13,335 nucleotides of DNA from Deltaproteobacteria bacterium (GCA_003647375.1 QMMS01000100.1:1-13335); one strand, 5' to 3'; counted from the stretch's first letter, positions 5,386-13,238 are shown. Notes: generated from the sequence alone by a model not told the origin. Translations and numbers: made by a program.

Positions 5386-7068
5386 TTATTTCGCCCCAGA
5401 CCTCACGGCTTCCTTTATCCGTTGAATATGCCCGCGCCCCAGCCCTTTCACCTCGCATCCAAATTCAAAGTATTGACGAATCTGATCATCATCCAAAATA
5501 CCGAAACAGTCTATGATCGCCATGGGACGCCCGGTCATCTCCAGGATATCCTTGGGTGAAAGTTCGCGGTACTGCCGGTGTCTGACCGCCAGGATAACGG
5601 CATCAACATCCCTTAAGGCATGCTTGAGATCACTGTGCATGTGAAGCCCTGTCAACCCTTCCTGATTCCGGAAAAAACGTGCCCAGGAATGACCAGGCGC
5701 CGGATATGTGTCCTGCTTCTCGAGTTCCCACCAGTGCTTCACATAGGGGTCATGAACCACGATTTCCCCTCCCATTTCAGTCAGCTTCCGCACGATGAGC
5801 TCCGAACCGCTGTAGCGCGTATCACCGACATCCTCCCTGTAAGAAGCTCCCATAAGCGCGATCTTGGAAGCTGCCACAATCTTTCCCATATTTCGGAGAG
5901 CATCGCGCACCAGTTCGGCAACATGCAGAGCCCGGGTATCGTTGATGTCGATGGCCATGGGCGTAATTTTGAATATATCGTCGTCAAAACCCATAAGACG
6001 ATTGTACGCCCACACCCCCAGCCCTCCGTCCTTGGGCAAACAATAGCCACCAATGCCGGGTCCGGGAAATATGATATTCGAATGCGTGGGTCGCACTTTG
6101 ATGGCTTGAATGACCTTTGTAAGATCCACATGATTTCTTTCGGCAAATCTGCTCCACTCATCGAGAAATGCGAGCAGGGTTGCACGATATGAATTTTCAA
6201 CAATCTTGCAAGTCTCACTTTCGATGGGGCTGTCAAGAACCGTCAAAGGGTACTGATCCACGTTGATCACACGCGATAGAAACGCTGTTACACGTTCGCG
6301 AGCCTGGTCATTGATACCGCTGCAGACACGCCAGAAATCACGGATGGATGCCACATAGTTGCGTCCCGGCATGACCCGCTCAAAAGAATGGGCCAGAAGT
6401 GGTTCCCTGTCTGTCAAGCCGCGACCGGCAAATGCCTTTTTTATGATGGGGTAAGCCACATACTCGGTTGTCCCGGGCGGTACAGTGGTCTCTATCAGGA
6501 CCAGACACTCGGGACCAACCCGCTGACCGATAATCTCCAGACTGTCCTCCAGGGCATGAATGTCAGCATGTCCCTGCTTGACGTTCCCGAGGGTCTCCTT
6601 TTGATAATCACATTGGACATCGACAACCACAATATCAGCAAGGCTCAGTACGTCATATGAAAAGGATGCCACCAGATTTTTTCGCTCCTTGACACATCGC
6701 TCGATCAGGGGTGCCACCTCCGGGTCCTCGGCTTCCACCGGCGCGATACCACGGTTCAGATAGGGAATCTTCCAGAAAGATCGAATTGACGGGCGCTGCA
6801 TACCGATAACGAAGTAATAGGACTCCCCCGTGTCAGGATCAACGGAGTCAGCTACCACGCCCGCCATGACGGCTCCGACAAACCCGACGCCCATGACAAC
6901 GACAATTTCCCGATGCATTTTCCGATTCTCTTCCACAAGTGCTTTCAGGCGTTCGAACTCAGCCGGATACTCATCCGCCTGCGGAAGTGGAAAGCTCTCC
7001 CCGTTCGGGCAAACCGACACGTCCCGGCCCTCTGTTCCTTTGATCTCCTCAACATTCTTTTTCGTCAT
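5386..7068 (-). CDS. UDP/GDP-sugar dehydrogenase (UDP-Glc/GDP-Man DH family)
   Basis: This family oxidises a nucleotide sugar (for example UDP-GlcNAc, UDP-Glc or GDP-Man) to the uronic acid with two NAD+, supplying precursors for capsule, O-antigen or exopolysaccharide. The 560-residue protein has an N-terminal Rossmann motif VVMGVGFVGAVMAG (57-70), LIETTVPPGTT (191-201), the active-site lysine in ESETCKIVENSYRA (Lys288) and the catalytic cysteine in GIGGYCLPKD (Cys343). The C-terminal NAD-binding half starts near 400 (SKIALMGASYREDVGDTR). Members are usually about 430 residues; the excess is a 53-residue hydrophilic N-terminus plus insertions around 75-125 and 445-480. The ATG at 7068 follows a GGGGGG tract 4 nt away; an in-frame TTG at 7080 is the alternative. 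No other sugar gene is adjacent, so the exact substrate cannot be given. It has its own promoter at 7126-7155. Confidence 0.87.
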   Translation of the reverse strand: MTKKNVEEIKGTEGRDVSVCPNGESFPLPQADEYPAEFERLKALVEENRKMHREIVVVMGVGFVGAVMAGVVADSVDPDTGESYYFVIGMQRPSIRSFWKIPYLNRGIAPVEAEDPEVAPLIERCVKERKNLVASFSYDVLSLADIVVVDVQCDYQKETLGNVKQGHADIHALEDSLEIIGQRVGPECLVLIETTVPPGTTEYVAYPIIKKAFAGRGLTDREPLLAHSFERVMPGRNYVASIRDFWRVCSGINDQARERVTAFLSRVINVDQYPLTVLDSPIESETCKIVENSYRATLLAFLDEWSRFAERNHVDLTKVIQAIKVRPTHSNIIFPGPGIGGYCLPKDGGLGVWAYNRLMGFDDDIFKITPMAIDINDTRALHVAELVRDALRNMGKIVAASKIALMGASYREDVGDTRYSGSELIVRKLTEMGGEIVVHDPYVKHWWELEKQDTYPAPGHSWARFFRNQEGLTGLHMHSDLKHALRDVDAVILAVRHRQYRELSPKDILEMTGRPMAIIDCFGILDDDQIRQYFEFGCEVKGLGRGHIQRIKEAVRSGAK

Positions 7069-7125
7069 GCATCCCCCCAATGGTTATCGTGAATACGCCA
7101 ATTAATTTTTCATGTTATGCTTTAT

Positions 7126-7155
7126 ATAATATATTCCATCTAATTGGTATTTCAA
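7126..7155 (-). promoter_or_regulatory. Sigma-70-type promoter of the sugar dehydrogenase gene
   Basis: On the minus strand, TTGAAA (complement of 7150-7155, 5/6 match) and TATTAT (complement of 7126-7131, 5/6 match) are separated by 18 nt in an AT-rich tract. This predicts transcription starting near 7119 and a leader of about 50 nt before the ATG at 7068. It separates this gene from the murJ-ftsB unit upstream. Confidence 0.55.
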
Positions 7156-7191
7156 AAATAGAATTTGAGCAAGTTTCATGAAATGTTCGGG

Positions 7192-7482
7192 CTAATCCCC
7201 TGACGGCTTTGGTTTCAATATTATTTCACCTTTTCGGATCATTCCAAGCTCTTTTCTGGCAATACTTTCAATATATTCCGGGTCGTTCTTAAGCCGTTCA
7301 ATCGTGCGATACATTATCAAATTTCCGCGTTTCAACCGGGTATTTTCCTGAAGCAAACGATCCTTATCGCTCTTTAATTTGAACAGATCGGCAAGCCCGT
7401 TATCGCTGAACATGATAAACAGCAACAGGGAGAACAACACCAGGATCACAATGGACAGCAATATTTTCTGTCTGTCACTCAT
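7192..7482 (-). CDS. ftsB: FtsB/DivIC-type septum formation initiator
   Basis: This 96-residue bitopic membrane protein is predicted to act in the divisome FtsQLB-type complex. The layout is a short N-terminus, one membrane helix (about 7-25, ILLSIVILVLFSLLLFIMF), a periplasmic coiled coil (about 32-66) and the family's C-terminal signature DPEYIESIARKELGMIRKGE (67-86). The length is normal for FtsB. The ATG overlaps the murJ stop (ATGA, 7479-7482), and an AAGGG lies 5 nt upstream inside murJ, so the two are translationally coupled. FtsB and DivIC are hard to separate by sequence, hence the family-level call. TAG at 7192-7194 ends the gene. Confidence 0.82.
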   Translation of the reverse strand: MSDRQKILLSIVILVLFSLLLFIMFSDNGLADLFKLKSDKDRLLQENTRLKRGNLIMYRTIERLKNDPEYIESIARKELGMIRKGEIILKPKPSGD

Positions 7483-9056
7483 TTCGACCCTTGTTCGTGT
7501 GAGATCGTGGGCCCGCCTATTATTTTTGCCAGCTCATAAACCTCCGGACATTTTGCCAGAAATGCGCATCCCGCGTAGGAACCGATTCCGACCAGAATCG
7601 TTCCGAAAACACCGCACAGGAGATTTACGAAGGTTGCATGGCTCTGTGGAATAAGTATCATCGCCGCAGCAAAAACAGCCAGTCCCATAACGCCGGAGCA
7701 GAAAAGCGTTTTCCTCACAGATAACAAGATCCGGCGCCAGTCGATCAAACCGACCTTTTTTCTGAGAGCCCTCACCAGCAGATAAAGATTGACCATTGAG
7801 GCCAGAGACGTTGCCAGGGCCAGACCGCCGTGGCGTAGCGGCCACATGAGTGCAACGCCCAGGATCATATTAACGACAATCGATATGGCAGCCATCTTCA
7901 CGGGTGTCCGGGTATCCTGCAACGCGTAGAAAAGCGTTACGACGATTCGGACAGCTGAAAAGGCCCAAAGTCCAATTCCGTAGTAGAAAAGTGCTGAGGC
8001 TGTGAGCGCTGTCGTTTGGCTGTCAAAAGCTCCACGTTTGAACAACAACCCGACAATCGGCTCTCTCAGCAGTATCAGCCCGACCATGGAAGGGATGGTG
8101 ATGAAAAAAACCAACCGCATGGCATATCCGAACGTTTCCCCCAAAGCTTTGTTGTCCTGAACAGCGGCTGATCTTGAAAAGCTGGGAAGAACCGCCGTGG
8201 CCACAGCAATTGCAAAAATTCCCAGTGGGAACTGAACCAGGCGATCCGCATAATAGAGGTATGAAACGCTTCCATCGGGCAACAGCGACGCCAGCAGTGT
8301 GCCGACCAGAATATTGATCTGATAAACAGCCGCCCCAAATACAGCCGGCAGCATCAACTTGCCAATTCGCTTCAGCCCTGGATGAAACAGACTGGCGGCT
8401 TCCCAGAACACCATACCCTTGCGCAAGAGAAAAGGGATTTGCAACAACAGCTGTAACAACCCGCCAAGCAACACACCAATGGCCAAACCATAGACAGGCT
8501 TTTGGAGGTGTGGTGAAAGGAATAAAACTGCAGTGATCATGGCAAGATTCAGCATGACAGGCGCCAGGGCAGGCGCGGCAAAGTGCCCCAGAGTGTTTAG
8601 AATACCCATACAAAGTGCAACCAAACCGATAAAAAATATATAGGGGAACATGAATCGGGTTAAAGTTATGGTCAGTTCCAGTTTTTCAGGCGACGCCATA
8701 AACCCCGGGGCCATGATACGGACGATCAGTGGTGTCAGGAGGATGCCGACGACTGCGGCGACTGCCAGGAGGATTGATATGAAGCGTATGGCTGATCTGG
8801 CAAATAGAAATGCCATCGATTCTCCATCTTTTGCCAAATATTCCGTAAATATCGGCACAAAGGCGATGGTCAATGATCCTTCTGCAAAGAGTCTTCGCAG
8901 TAAATTTGGAATCCTGAAGGCAACAAAAAAGGCATCTGATGCCATACCGGCCCCAAAATACCCGGCAATGACTATATCCCTTAACAGCCCGAAAATACGG
9001 CTTAACAGGGTCGCACCGCTCACGACTCCGGCCGCCTTTGTAACCTGTGAGTTCAC
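7479..9056 (-). CDS. murJ: Lipid II flippase MurJ (MviN)
   Basis: This 525-residue polytopic inner-membrane protein of the MOP superfamily flips lipid II to the periplasmic face for peptidoglycan synthesis. Diagnostic stretches are GATLLSRIFGLLRDIVIAGY (14-33), ASDAFFVAFRIPNLLRRLFA (39-58) and YYADRLVQFPLGIFAIAVAT (268-287). The charged residues that line the cavity in E. coli MurJ are present: Arg20, Arg26, Asp41, Arg54 and Asp271-Arg272. About 14 hydrophobic helices can be traced and the length is standard. No in-frame ATG exists upstream, so translation starts at GTG 9056-9054. AAGGAGG (complement of 9060-9066) is only 3 nt from that codon, unusually close. The gene is divergent from rpsT and overlaps ftsB by 4 nt. 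Confidence 0.95.
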   Translation of the reverse strand: MNSQVTKAAGVVSGATLLSRIFGLLRDIVIAGYFGAGMASDAFFVAFRIPNLLRRLFAEGSLTIAFVPIFTEYLAKDGESMAFLFARSAIRFISILLAVAAVVGILLTPLIVRIMAPGFMASPEKLELTITLTRFMFPYIFFIGLVALCMGILNTLGHFAAPALAPVMLNLAMITAVLFLSPHLQKPVYGLAIGVLLGGLLQLLLQIPFLLRKGMVFWEAASLFHPGLKRIGKLMLPAVFGAAVYQINILVGTLLASLLPDGSVSYLYYADRLVQFPLGIFAIAVATAVLPSFSRSAAVQDNKALGETFGYAMRLVFFITIPSMVGLILLREPIVGLLFKRGAFDSQTTALTASALFYYGIGLWAFSAVRIVVTLFYALQDTRTPVKMAAISIVVNMILGVALMWPLRHGGLALATSLASMVNLYLLVRALRKKVGLIDWRRILLSVRKTLFCSGVMGLAVFAAAMILIPQSHATFVNLLCGVFGTILVGIGSYAGCAFLAKCPEVYELAKIIGGPTISHEQGSK

Positions 9057-9084
9057 TTGCCTCCTTGTTACTACAAAATAAATA

Positions 9085-9113
9085 TTGACTTGGGTCTGTG
9101 TATTTAATATGTA
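9085..9113 (+). promoter_or_regulatory. Candidate promoter for rpsT
   Basis: TTGACT (9085-9090, 5/6 to the -35 consensus) is followed after 17 nt by TATGTA (9108-9113), a weak -10, in AT-rich DNA between the divergent murJ and rpsT. TAATAT at 9105-9110 is closer to consensus but only 14 nt away. The -35 is convincing; the -10 is uncertain. Confidence 0.35.
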
Positions 9114-9158
9114 AATATGTTTATATCATCAATAATGAACCAAAAGGAGTATAAAGCA

Positions 9159-9422
9159 TTGGCAAATCATAAATCCGCACTTAAACGTGCAAAACAGTCC
9201 GAAACGAAACGGTTGCGCAATAAAGCGGTAAAAACCAGGGTAAAGCATACTGTGAAGGCTGTTTATCAAGCGACCCAAGGAGAAGCCCCCGAAACTGCTT
9301 CAACACATCTGAGGTCCGCAATATCCGTCATCGATAAAGCTGCCAAAAAAGGTGTTATTCATAAAAAAACAGCCGCACGTAAAATATCAAGGCTGTCAAA
9401 AATGGTTAACCAGGCTGTCTGA
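9159..9422 (+). CDS. rpsT: 30S ribosomal protein S20
   Basis: This is a small basic primary 16S rRNA-binding protein of the 30S subunit. Starting at TTG 9159 it is 87 residues and begins [20 protein letters not shown], the standard S20 N-terminus. The C-terminal part [20 protein letters not shown] (61-80) is also conserved. AAGGAG at 9144-9149 sits 9 nt before the TTG, which fixes the start. The in-frame ATGs upstream (9117, 9135) would add residues no S20 has and would begin before the ribosome binding site. In enterobacteria S20 is also started from a non-AUG codon and is autoregulated at translation. Whether that control operates here is inference. It is a single-gene unit followed by a hairpin. 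Confidence 0.97.
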   Translation: MANHKSALKRAKQSETKRLRNKAVKTRVKHTVKAVYQATQGEAPETASTHLRSAISVIDKAAKKGVIHKKTAARKISRLSKMVNQAV

Positions 9423-9433
9423 ATAATTGATGA

Positions 9434-9474
9434 ACTCATAAAAAGTCAAAGAACGGCTTTTTATGAGTGTTTTA
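9434..9474. terminator. Hairpin terminator after rpsT
   Basis: Positions 9434-9445 (ACTCATAAAAAG) and 9457-9468 form a perfect 12-bp stem with an 11-nt loop, starting 11 nt after the rpsT stop and followed by GTTTTA. The stem is AT-rich, with a T-run in its 3' arm. It is likely to terminate rpsT and could also serve convergent lptE. Confidence 0.65.
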
Positions 9475-9553
9475 GGTGTTAGGTATTAAGTTTTAAGTCT
9501 CTGTTTTAGTGATGTTTTGTTTAAACCTAACACCTAAAACTTAACACTTAAAA
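9470..9553. repeat. Inverted pair of heptamer arrays (TTTTAGG/TGTTAGG type)
   Basis: The left array (9470-9497) is TTTTAGG, TGTTAGG, TATTAAG, TTTTAAG. The right array (9526-9553), read on the minus strand, is TTTTAAG, TGTTAAG, TTTTAGG, TGTTAGG. A 16-bp exact inverted repeat (9469-9484 with 9525-9540) is embedded, and the interval between arrays is 28 nt, itself four times seven. It lies between convergent rpsT and lptE, where a large cruciform or hairpin could form. Confidence 0.75.
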
Positions 9554-9562
9554 CTGATGAAT

Positions 9563-10117
9563 TCAAAAATCATCCGTTAGACGATAAAACGATATTTCCG
9601 CAATTCTTCCGGCAAGATCCTTTAATGCATTTCGCTTCCTCCGTTCATTGACTTCTTTGTCTCCTGAGACCACCGTATATGTATCGTTCCTGGTGATACC
9701 CTTGGCAAACCAGATCCGCTCGTTTCCGGATGTTTTCAATGTCAGATCGATGGTCATGGAAATGCTTCGCTCGAGAGCCGTCAGGGCACCTCTCCTGGCG
9801 ACGGTTTCGGTCTGGATTCCAACCACCGCACCTGAAAGTATCGCCTCTGCCGCCTCTCTGTCAACCAGAGCAACCCGATACTTTTTAATAAACTCATTTT
9901 TCAGTTCACTGGTCATCACGATATCGATACCCGGTTCGGTTGTCTTGTTATCAAGCAGCTGAATAAATAGGCCTTCAATACCCTGGGGCAGCCTCTCACC
10001 GCCACTAAACCGGTAGCCACAGGAAGTGAACGGCACAATACAAGCGACGATGATGGTCATCCGGACAACGAACCCGATAGATTCACGAAAACTTTTGCCC
10101 GGCTTTAAACCGAACAT
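9563..10117 (-). CDS. lptE: LPS-assembly lipoprotein LptE
   Basis: LptE plugs the LptD outer-membrane barrel that inserts lipopolysaccharide. The 184-residue protein has a signal peptide with a basic start (MFGLKPGKSFRESIGFVVR), a hydrophobic core (MTIIVACIVPF) and a lipobox-like FTSC, making Cys33 the predicted lipidated residue. CGYRFSGGERLPQGIEGLFI follows, as in LptE proteins. Residues after about 60 alternate strand-like segments ending in SFYRLTDDF. The ATG at 10117 is supported by GGAGG 7 nt upstream. An in-frame ATG at 10201 would add 28 residues encoded by a REP-like repeat (MPDQVRHD), so it is rejected. The gene is downstream of leuS in the same direction, as in many proteobacteria. 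No holA follows; instead rpsT converges on it. Confidence 0.85.
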   Translation of the reverse strand: MFGLKPGKSFRESIGFVVRMTIIVACIVPFTSCGYRFSGGERLPQGIEGLFIQLLDNKTTEPGIDIVMTSELKNEFIKKYRVALVDREAAEAILSGAVVGIQTETVARRGALTALERSISMTIDLTLKTSGNERIWFAKGITRNDTYTVVSGDKEVNERRKRNALKDLAGRIAEISFYRLTDDF

Positions 10118-10147
10118 CCCCAGACCTCCATTGTGAGTGACATGAGT

Positions 10148-10270
10148 TATTAACCTGGCAACTAAATAGCTCAACGCGTCATGCCGGACTTGATCCGGCA
10201 TCCAGCGCCTTCCTGGATTCCCGCCTGCGCGGGAATGACAGCTTTAAGGTATTTAATTGCCAGAGTAATA
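10148..10270. repeat. Nested palindromic REP-like element between leuS and lptE
   Basis: The outer arms 10148-10171 and 10247-10270 are inverted repeats matching at 20 of 24 bases. Inside are hairpin ATGCCGGA/TCCGGCAT (10181-10201) and hairpin ATTCCCGC/GCGGGAAT (10217-10236). ATCCAG/CTGGAT (10200-10205 with 10213-10218) and GTCAT/ATGAC (10178-10182 with 10235-10239) could pair to give a cloverleaf. The inner core is a very widespread proteobacterial intergenic repeat (established). There is no coding capacity. Confidence 0.8.
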
Positions 10271-10288
10271 GTACCATCTCAATCCATC

Positions 10289-10331
10289 ATTTGATTTTTT
10301 CCCGCTGCACAGCAGCGGGAAAAAATCAAAT
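10289..10331. repeat. 43-bp palindrome abutting the leuS stop
   Basis: Two perfect 20-bp arms (10289-10308 and 10312-10331) flank a 3-nt loop. The GC-rich inner part is CCCGCTGC/GCAGCGGG, with T6 before and A6 after on both strands. A Rho-independent terminator should have the opposite order, with the T-run after the stem. As RNA it would still be a very stable hairpin and could protect the leuS 3' end. It begins immediately after the leuS stop codon. Confidence 0.8.
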
Positions 10332-12941
10332 TTATACAACAATATTGACGAGCTTTTTCTTGACGACAATCACCTTCTTGATGAGCTTGTCTTCCACAAA
10401 TTTCAATGCACGTTCATCCGACAGGGCTTTCTGCTTGATGGTTTCATCCGATGCATCGCTGGCAACATTGAAGCGGCTCCTGACTTTTCCGTTTACCTGA
10501 ACCACAATTAGCAGGTCATCCTTCACCAGCGCATCTTCACGGTATTCCGGCCAGGGTGTCAGCAGGACACTCTCGGCATGTCCCATTTCAGCCCAGACCT
10601 CTTCGGAAAAATGTGGAACGATAGGCGCCAACAGAACCACCGCTGTTTCGATGGCAAACCGTGCCACACCCGGCCATTCTGGTGCGGATGACGCCTCATC
10701 GGTACCGTAAAGAACATTCACCAGTTCCATGACCGCACTGATGGCCGTGTTAAAATGAAAACGGTTTTCAATATCCCTGGTGACACGCTGAATGGTTTCG
10801 TGGGTCTTCCTGTAGAGATCCTTGATATCACCAGAAAGATGATCCAGGCTCCCCGCGTAAGGTGCAGTATCCTTGACGGTGGTCATGTGCTTCGCGGCAA
10901 ATCGCCATACCCGGTTCAGAAACCTGAAACCACCTTCCACTCCTTGCTCGCTCCACTCCAGGTCGCGTTCCGGAGGAGCGGCAAAAAGGCAGAAAAGCCG
11001 GGTTGTGTCCGCACCGTATTTGTTCAACAGAATATTCGGATCGATGACATTTTTTTTTGATTTGGACATTTTCTCGACCCGTCCAATAGTGACCGCTTTT
11101 TCACACCGGGTGCAAACGACCGCCCCGTTGTCCACATGCTCAACCTCTTCAGGCAACAAAAATCCATGCTCCGGGCACACTGCCGTCTCTTTACAAACCA
11201 TGCCTTGTGTCAACAAACAGGTAAAGGGTTCTTTGTATGTAACAAGCCCCATATCCTTCAAGACACGTGTATAGAACCGCGAATAAAGCAAGTGCAAAAT
11301 AGCATGCTCCACCCCCCCGATATACTGATCCACCGGCATCCAATAATCAACGGCCTCTTTGTCAAACATGCCCTCATGATAGTGGGGACTGCAGTATCGT
11401 TCGAAATACCAGGAAGATTCGACGAAAGTGTCCATGGTATCTGTTTCACGACGCGCTTCATGATCGCCGCACTTAGGACATTTCGTACGGGCAAATGGTT
11501 CCAGTCCCGGGAGAGGAGACCGCCCACCCTCCAGAAGGTTCGCATCTTCAGGCAGGACAATCGGAAGATCCGCCTCTGCTACCGGCACAATACCGCAGAT
11601 CTTGCAATGCACCATGGGAATTGGGGCGCCCCAATATCGCTGTCTGGAAATACCCCAATCCCGAAGCCTGTAGCTGACGGTTCTTTTCCCAATCTGGTTG
11701 ACCTCTAGATAGTTGGCGATAGCTTCCTGGGCCTGAGCGTTGTCCATCCCGTTGAAATCCCCGGAATTAACCATATTGCCTGGGCCGGTATAAGCTTCTG
11801 CCATGGTTGCGCCATTGAGATTCTGTTCATCAGCCGCCACAACAACGGTGATATCGAGTCCGTACTTTCGCGCAAAGTCAAAATCTCTTTGATCATGCGC
11901 CGGGACGCACATAACTGCTCCAGTCCCGTACTCCATAAGTGCAAAATTGGCCGTAAATATCGGTAATCTCGCGCCACTCAAGGGGTTAATACAATGCGCA
12001 CCGATAAAGACCCCCTCTTTTTCAAACTTTTCGACGGTTTTGGCAGACCGGTCCTGCATGGACATGCGTTCCACAAACGTTTGAACACTCGCCTCCTCTG
12101 ATGTCCCCCTGGAAAGTGTCAGGACAAGTGGATGCTCCGGTGCCAGGCACATGAAGGTTGCCCCGAAAACGGTATCCTGACGGGTGGTGAAGACGGAAAT
12201 GGTCTGCGGCCGGCCTCCGGCAGGGTCATCGATCAAAAACTCGATTTCTGCGCCAACGCTCTTACCGATCCAGTTTTTCTGCATGGTCGTGACCTTGTCG
12301 GGCCAACCCGGCAGTTTGTCGCTGTGAACAAGCAGGTCTTCCGCATAGTCGGTGATCTTGAAAAACCATTGCGAAAGATTTTTCTGACGAACCGGTTTTC
12401 CGCATCGCCAGCACATACCGGCCTCCACCTGTTCGTTGGCCAGGACTGTCTGGCAGGGCTCACACCAGTTGACAAATGATTCTTTCCGGTAGGCCAATCC
12501 CTTCTCGTACATTTTCAAAAACAGCCACTGTTCCCACCGGTAGTAGTCAGGCTTGCAGGTTGCCAGTTCCCTTCCCCAGTCATAAGAAAAGCCGATTCGC
12601 TTAAGCTGGGTACGCATGTTGTCGATATTCTGATAGGTCCATGTGGCCGGGTGGCTGTTATGGGCAATGGCAGCGTTTTCAGCCGGCATCCCAAAAGCAT
12701 CCCAACCCATGGGATGCAGAACATTGAAACCGCGCATTCTCTTATACCGGGCAACCACATCGCCTATGGTATAGTTTCGGACATGGCCCATATGGATATT
12801 ACCGGACGGGTAGGGAAACATCTCCAGCAGGTAATATTTTTCTTTTTCCGGGTCTGCATAAGCTTTAAAAAGTCCGCTGCGTTCCCACATGTCCTGCCAT
12901 TTGGATTCTATAGACTTTGGATCGTATTTATTTTGCATCAT
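10332..12941 (-). CDS. leuS: Leucyl-tRNA synthetase
   Basis: This class I synthetase charges tRNA-Leu in the cytoplasm. The 869-residue protein has the HIGH-type motif [11 protein letters not shown] (43-53) and KMSKSKKN (624-631). The CP1 editing domain spans about 224-420, with the Thr-rich TTRQDTVFG (252-260) and the editing aspartate in [11 protein letters not shown] (Asp350). The C-terminal anticodon-binding and leucine-specific parts follow. Cys pairs CEPC (160-163), CWRC (177-180), CKIC (446-449) and CPKC (488-491) suggest zinc knuckles. A further set (Cys589, His592, Cys610, Cys613) sits in an insertion just before KMSKS. The start is ATG 12941 with AGGA 5 nt upstream; the adjacent ATG at 12938 (8 nt) is equally possible. 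A palindrome begins at its stop, and lptE follows in the same direction after 214 nt. Confidence 0.97.
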   Translation of the reverse strand: MMQNKYDPKSIESKWQDMWERSGLFKAYADPEKEKYYLLEMFPYPSGNIHMGHVRNYTIGDVVARYKRMRGFNVLHPMGWDAFGMPAENAAIAHNSHPATWTYQNIDNMRTQLKRIGFSYDWGRELATCKPDYYRWEQWLFLKMYEKGLAYRKESFVNWCEPCQTVLANEQVEAGMCWRCGKPVRQKNLSQWFFKITDYAEDLLVHSDKLPGWPDKVTTMQKNWIGKSVGAEIEFLIDDPAGGRPQTISVFTTRQDTVFGATFMCLAPEHPLVLTLSRGTSEEASVQTFVERMSMQDRSAKTVEKFEKEGVFIGAHCINPLSGARLPIFTANFALMEYGTGAVMCVPAHDQRDFDFARKYGLDITVVVAADEQNLNGATMAEAYTGPGNMVNSGDFNGMDNAQAQEAIANYLEVNQIGKRTVSYRLRDWGISRQRYWGAPIPMVHCKICGIVPVAEADLPIVLPEDANLLEGGRSPLPGLEPFARTKCPKCGDHEARRETDTMDTFVESSWYFERYCSPHYHEGMFDKEAVDYWMPVDQYIGGVEHAILHLLYSRFYTRVLKDMGLVTYKEPFTCLLTQGMVCKETAVCPEHGFLLPEEVEHVDNGAVVCTRCEKAVTIGRVEKMSKSKKNVIDPNILLNKYGADTTRLFCLFAAPPERDLEWSEQGVEGGFRFLNRVWRFAAKHMTTVKDTAPYAGSLDHLSGDIKDLYRKTHETIQRVTRDIENRFHFNTAISAVMELVNVLYGTDEASSAPEWPGVARFAIETAVVLLAPIVPHFSEEVWAEMGHAESVLLTPWPEYREDALVKDDLLIVVQVNGKVRSRFNVASDASDETIKQKALSDERALKFVEDKLIKKVIVVKKKLVNIVV

Positions 12942-13008
12942 GTTGTTCCTCATGCCACAATATCTCCTAAATATCAAGATACATCTCCCTACACGGGGTA
13001 GTAGATAT

Positions 13009-13238
13009 CCGGGTCCAAAGGGCCCGGCACTGGGTTGCCCCTATAAGAGGCTTTATCACCAAGTATATGAACCAAAGAATTCAGAAATCAGAATTTCGTA
13101 AAGCGCTAAATTGTTTTAATGCTGGAGAACAAATGAACATCGAACATCGAACGTCCAACATCGAATTTTGAATTTGAAAAGATGAAGAAACAGAATTATT
13201 CGGTATTGGTTTTTTGTTTTCATTCAACATTGGGCGTT
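13009..13238. repeat. Dispersed composite repeat, copy C (230 bp)
   Basis: This is collinear with copy B at 4522-4773. Shared parts are the CCGGGTCC-AAA-GGGCCCGG hairpin (13009-13027), TTTATCACCAAG, a heptamer array (13083-13096, two units), CGTAAAGCGCT, the GAACATC heptamers (13135-13176) and the AT-rich segment ending CAACATTGG. The 22-nt length difference is 21 nt (three heptamers) plus one base. It lies about 70 nt upstream of leuS in the same orientation as copy B, so leuS transcription must start in or just after it. Confidence 0.85.

Noticed and set aside
5620..6192. A 190-codon plus-strand open frame inside the sugar dehydrogenase gene
   Set aside because: It is antisense to conserved dehydrogenase motifs and has no family features.
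8023..8613. A 196-codon minus-strand frame inside murJ
   Set aside because: It is a frame-shifted shadow of murJ; the true frame carries the MurJ signatures.
9117..9158. Longer S20 start at ATG 9117 or 9135
   Set aside because: The ribosome binding site lies after both ATGs, and the TTG at 9159 gives the standard S20 N-terminus.
10118..10201. N-terminal extension of LptE beginning MPDQVRHD
   Set aside because: It translates a REP-like repeat. The ATG at 10117 has a good ribosome binding site and gives a normal lipoprotein signal peptide.
10289..10331. Intrinsic terminator for leuS
   Set aside because: The stem is strong but the T-run precedes it and an A-run follows it on both strands, so it lacks the required U-tract.
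11136..11708. A 190-codon plus-strand open frame inside leuS
   Set aside because: It is the antisense shadow of the LeuRS catalytic region.
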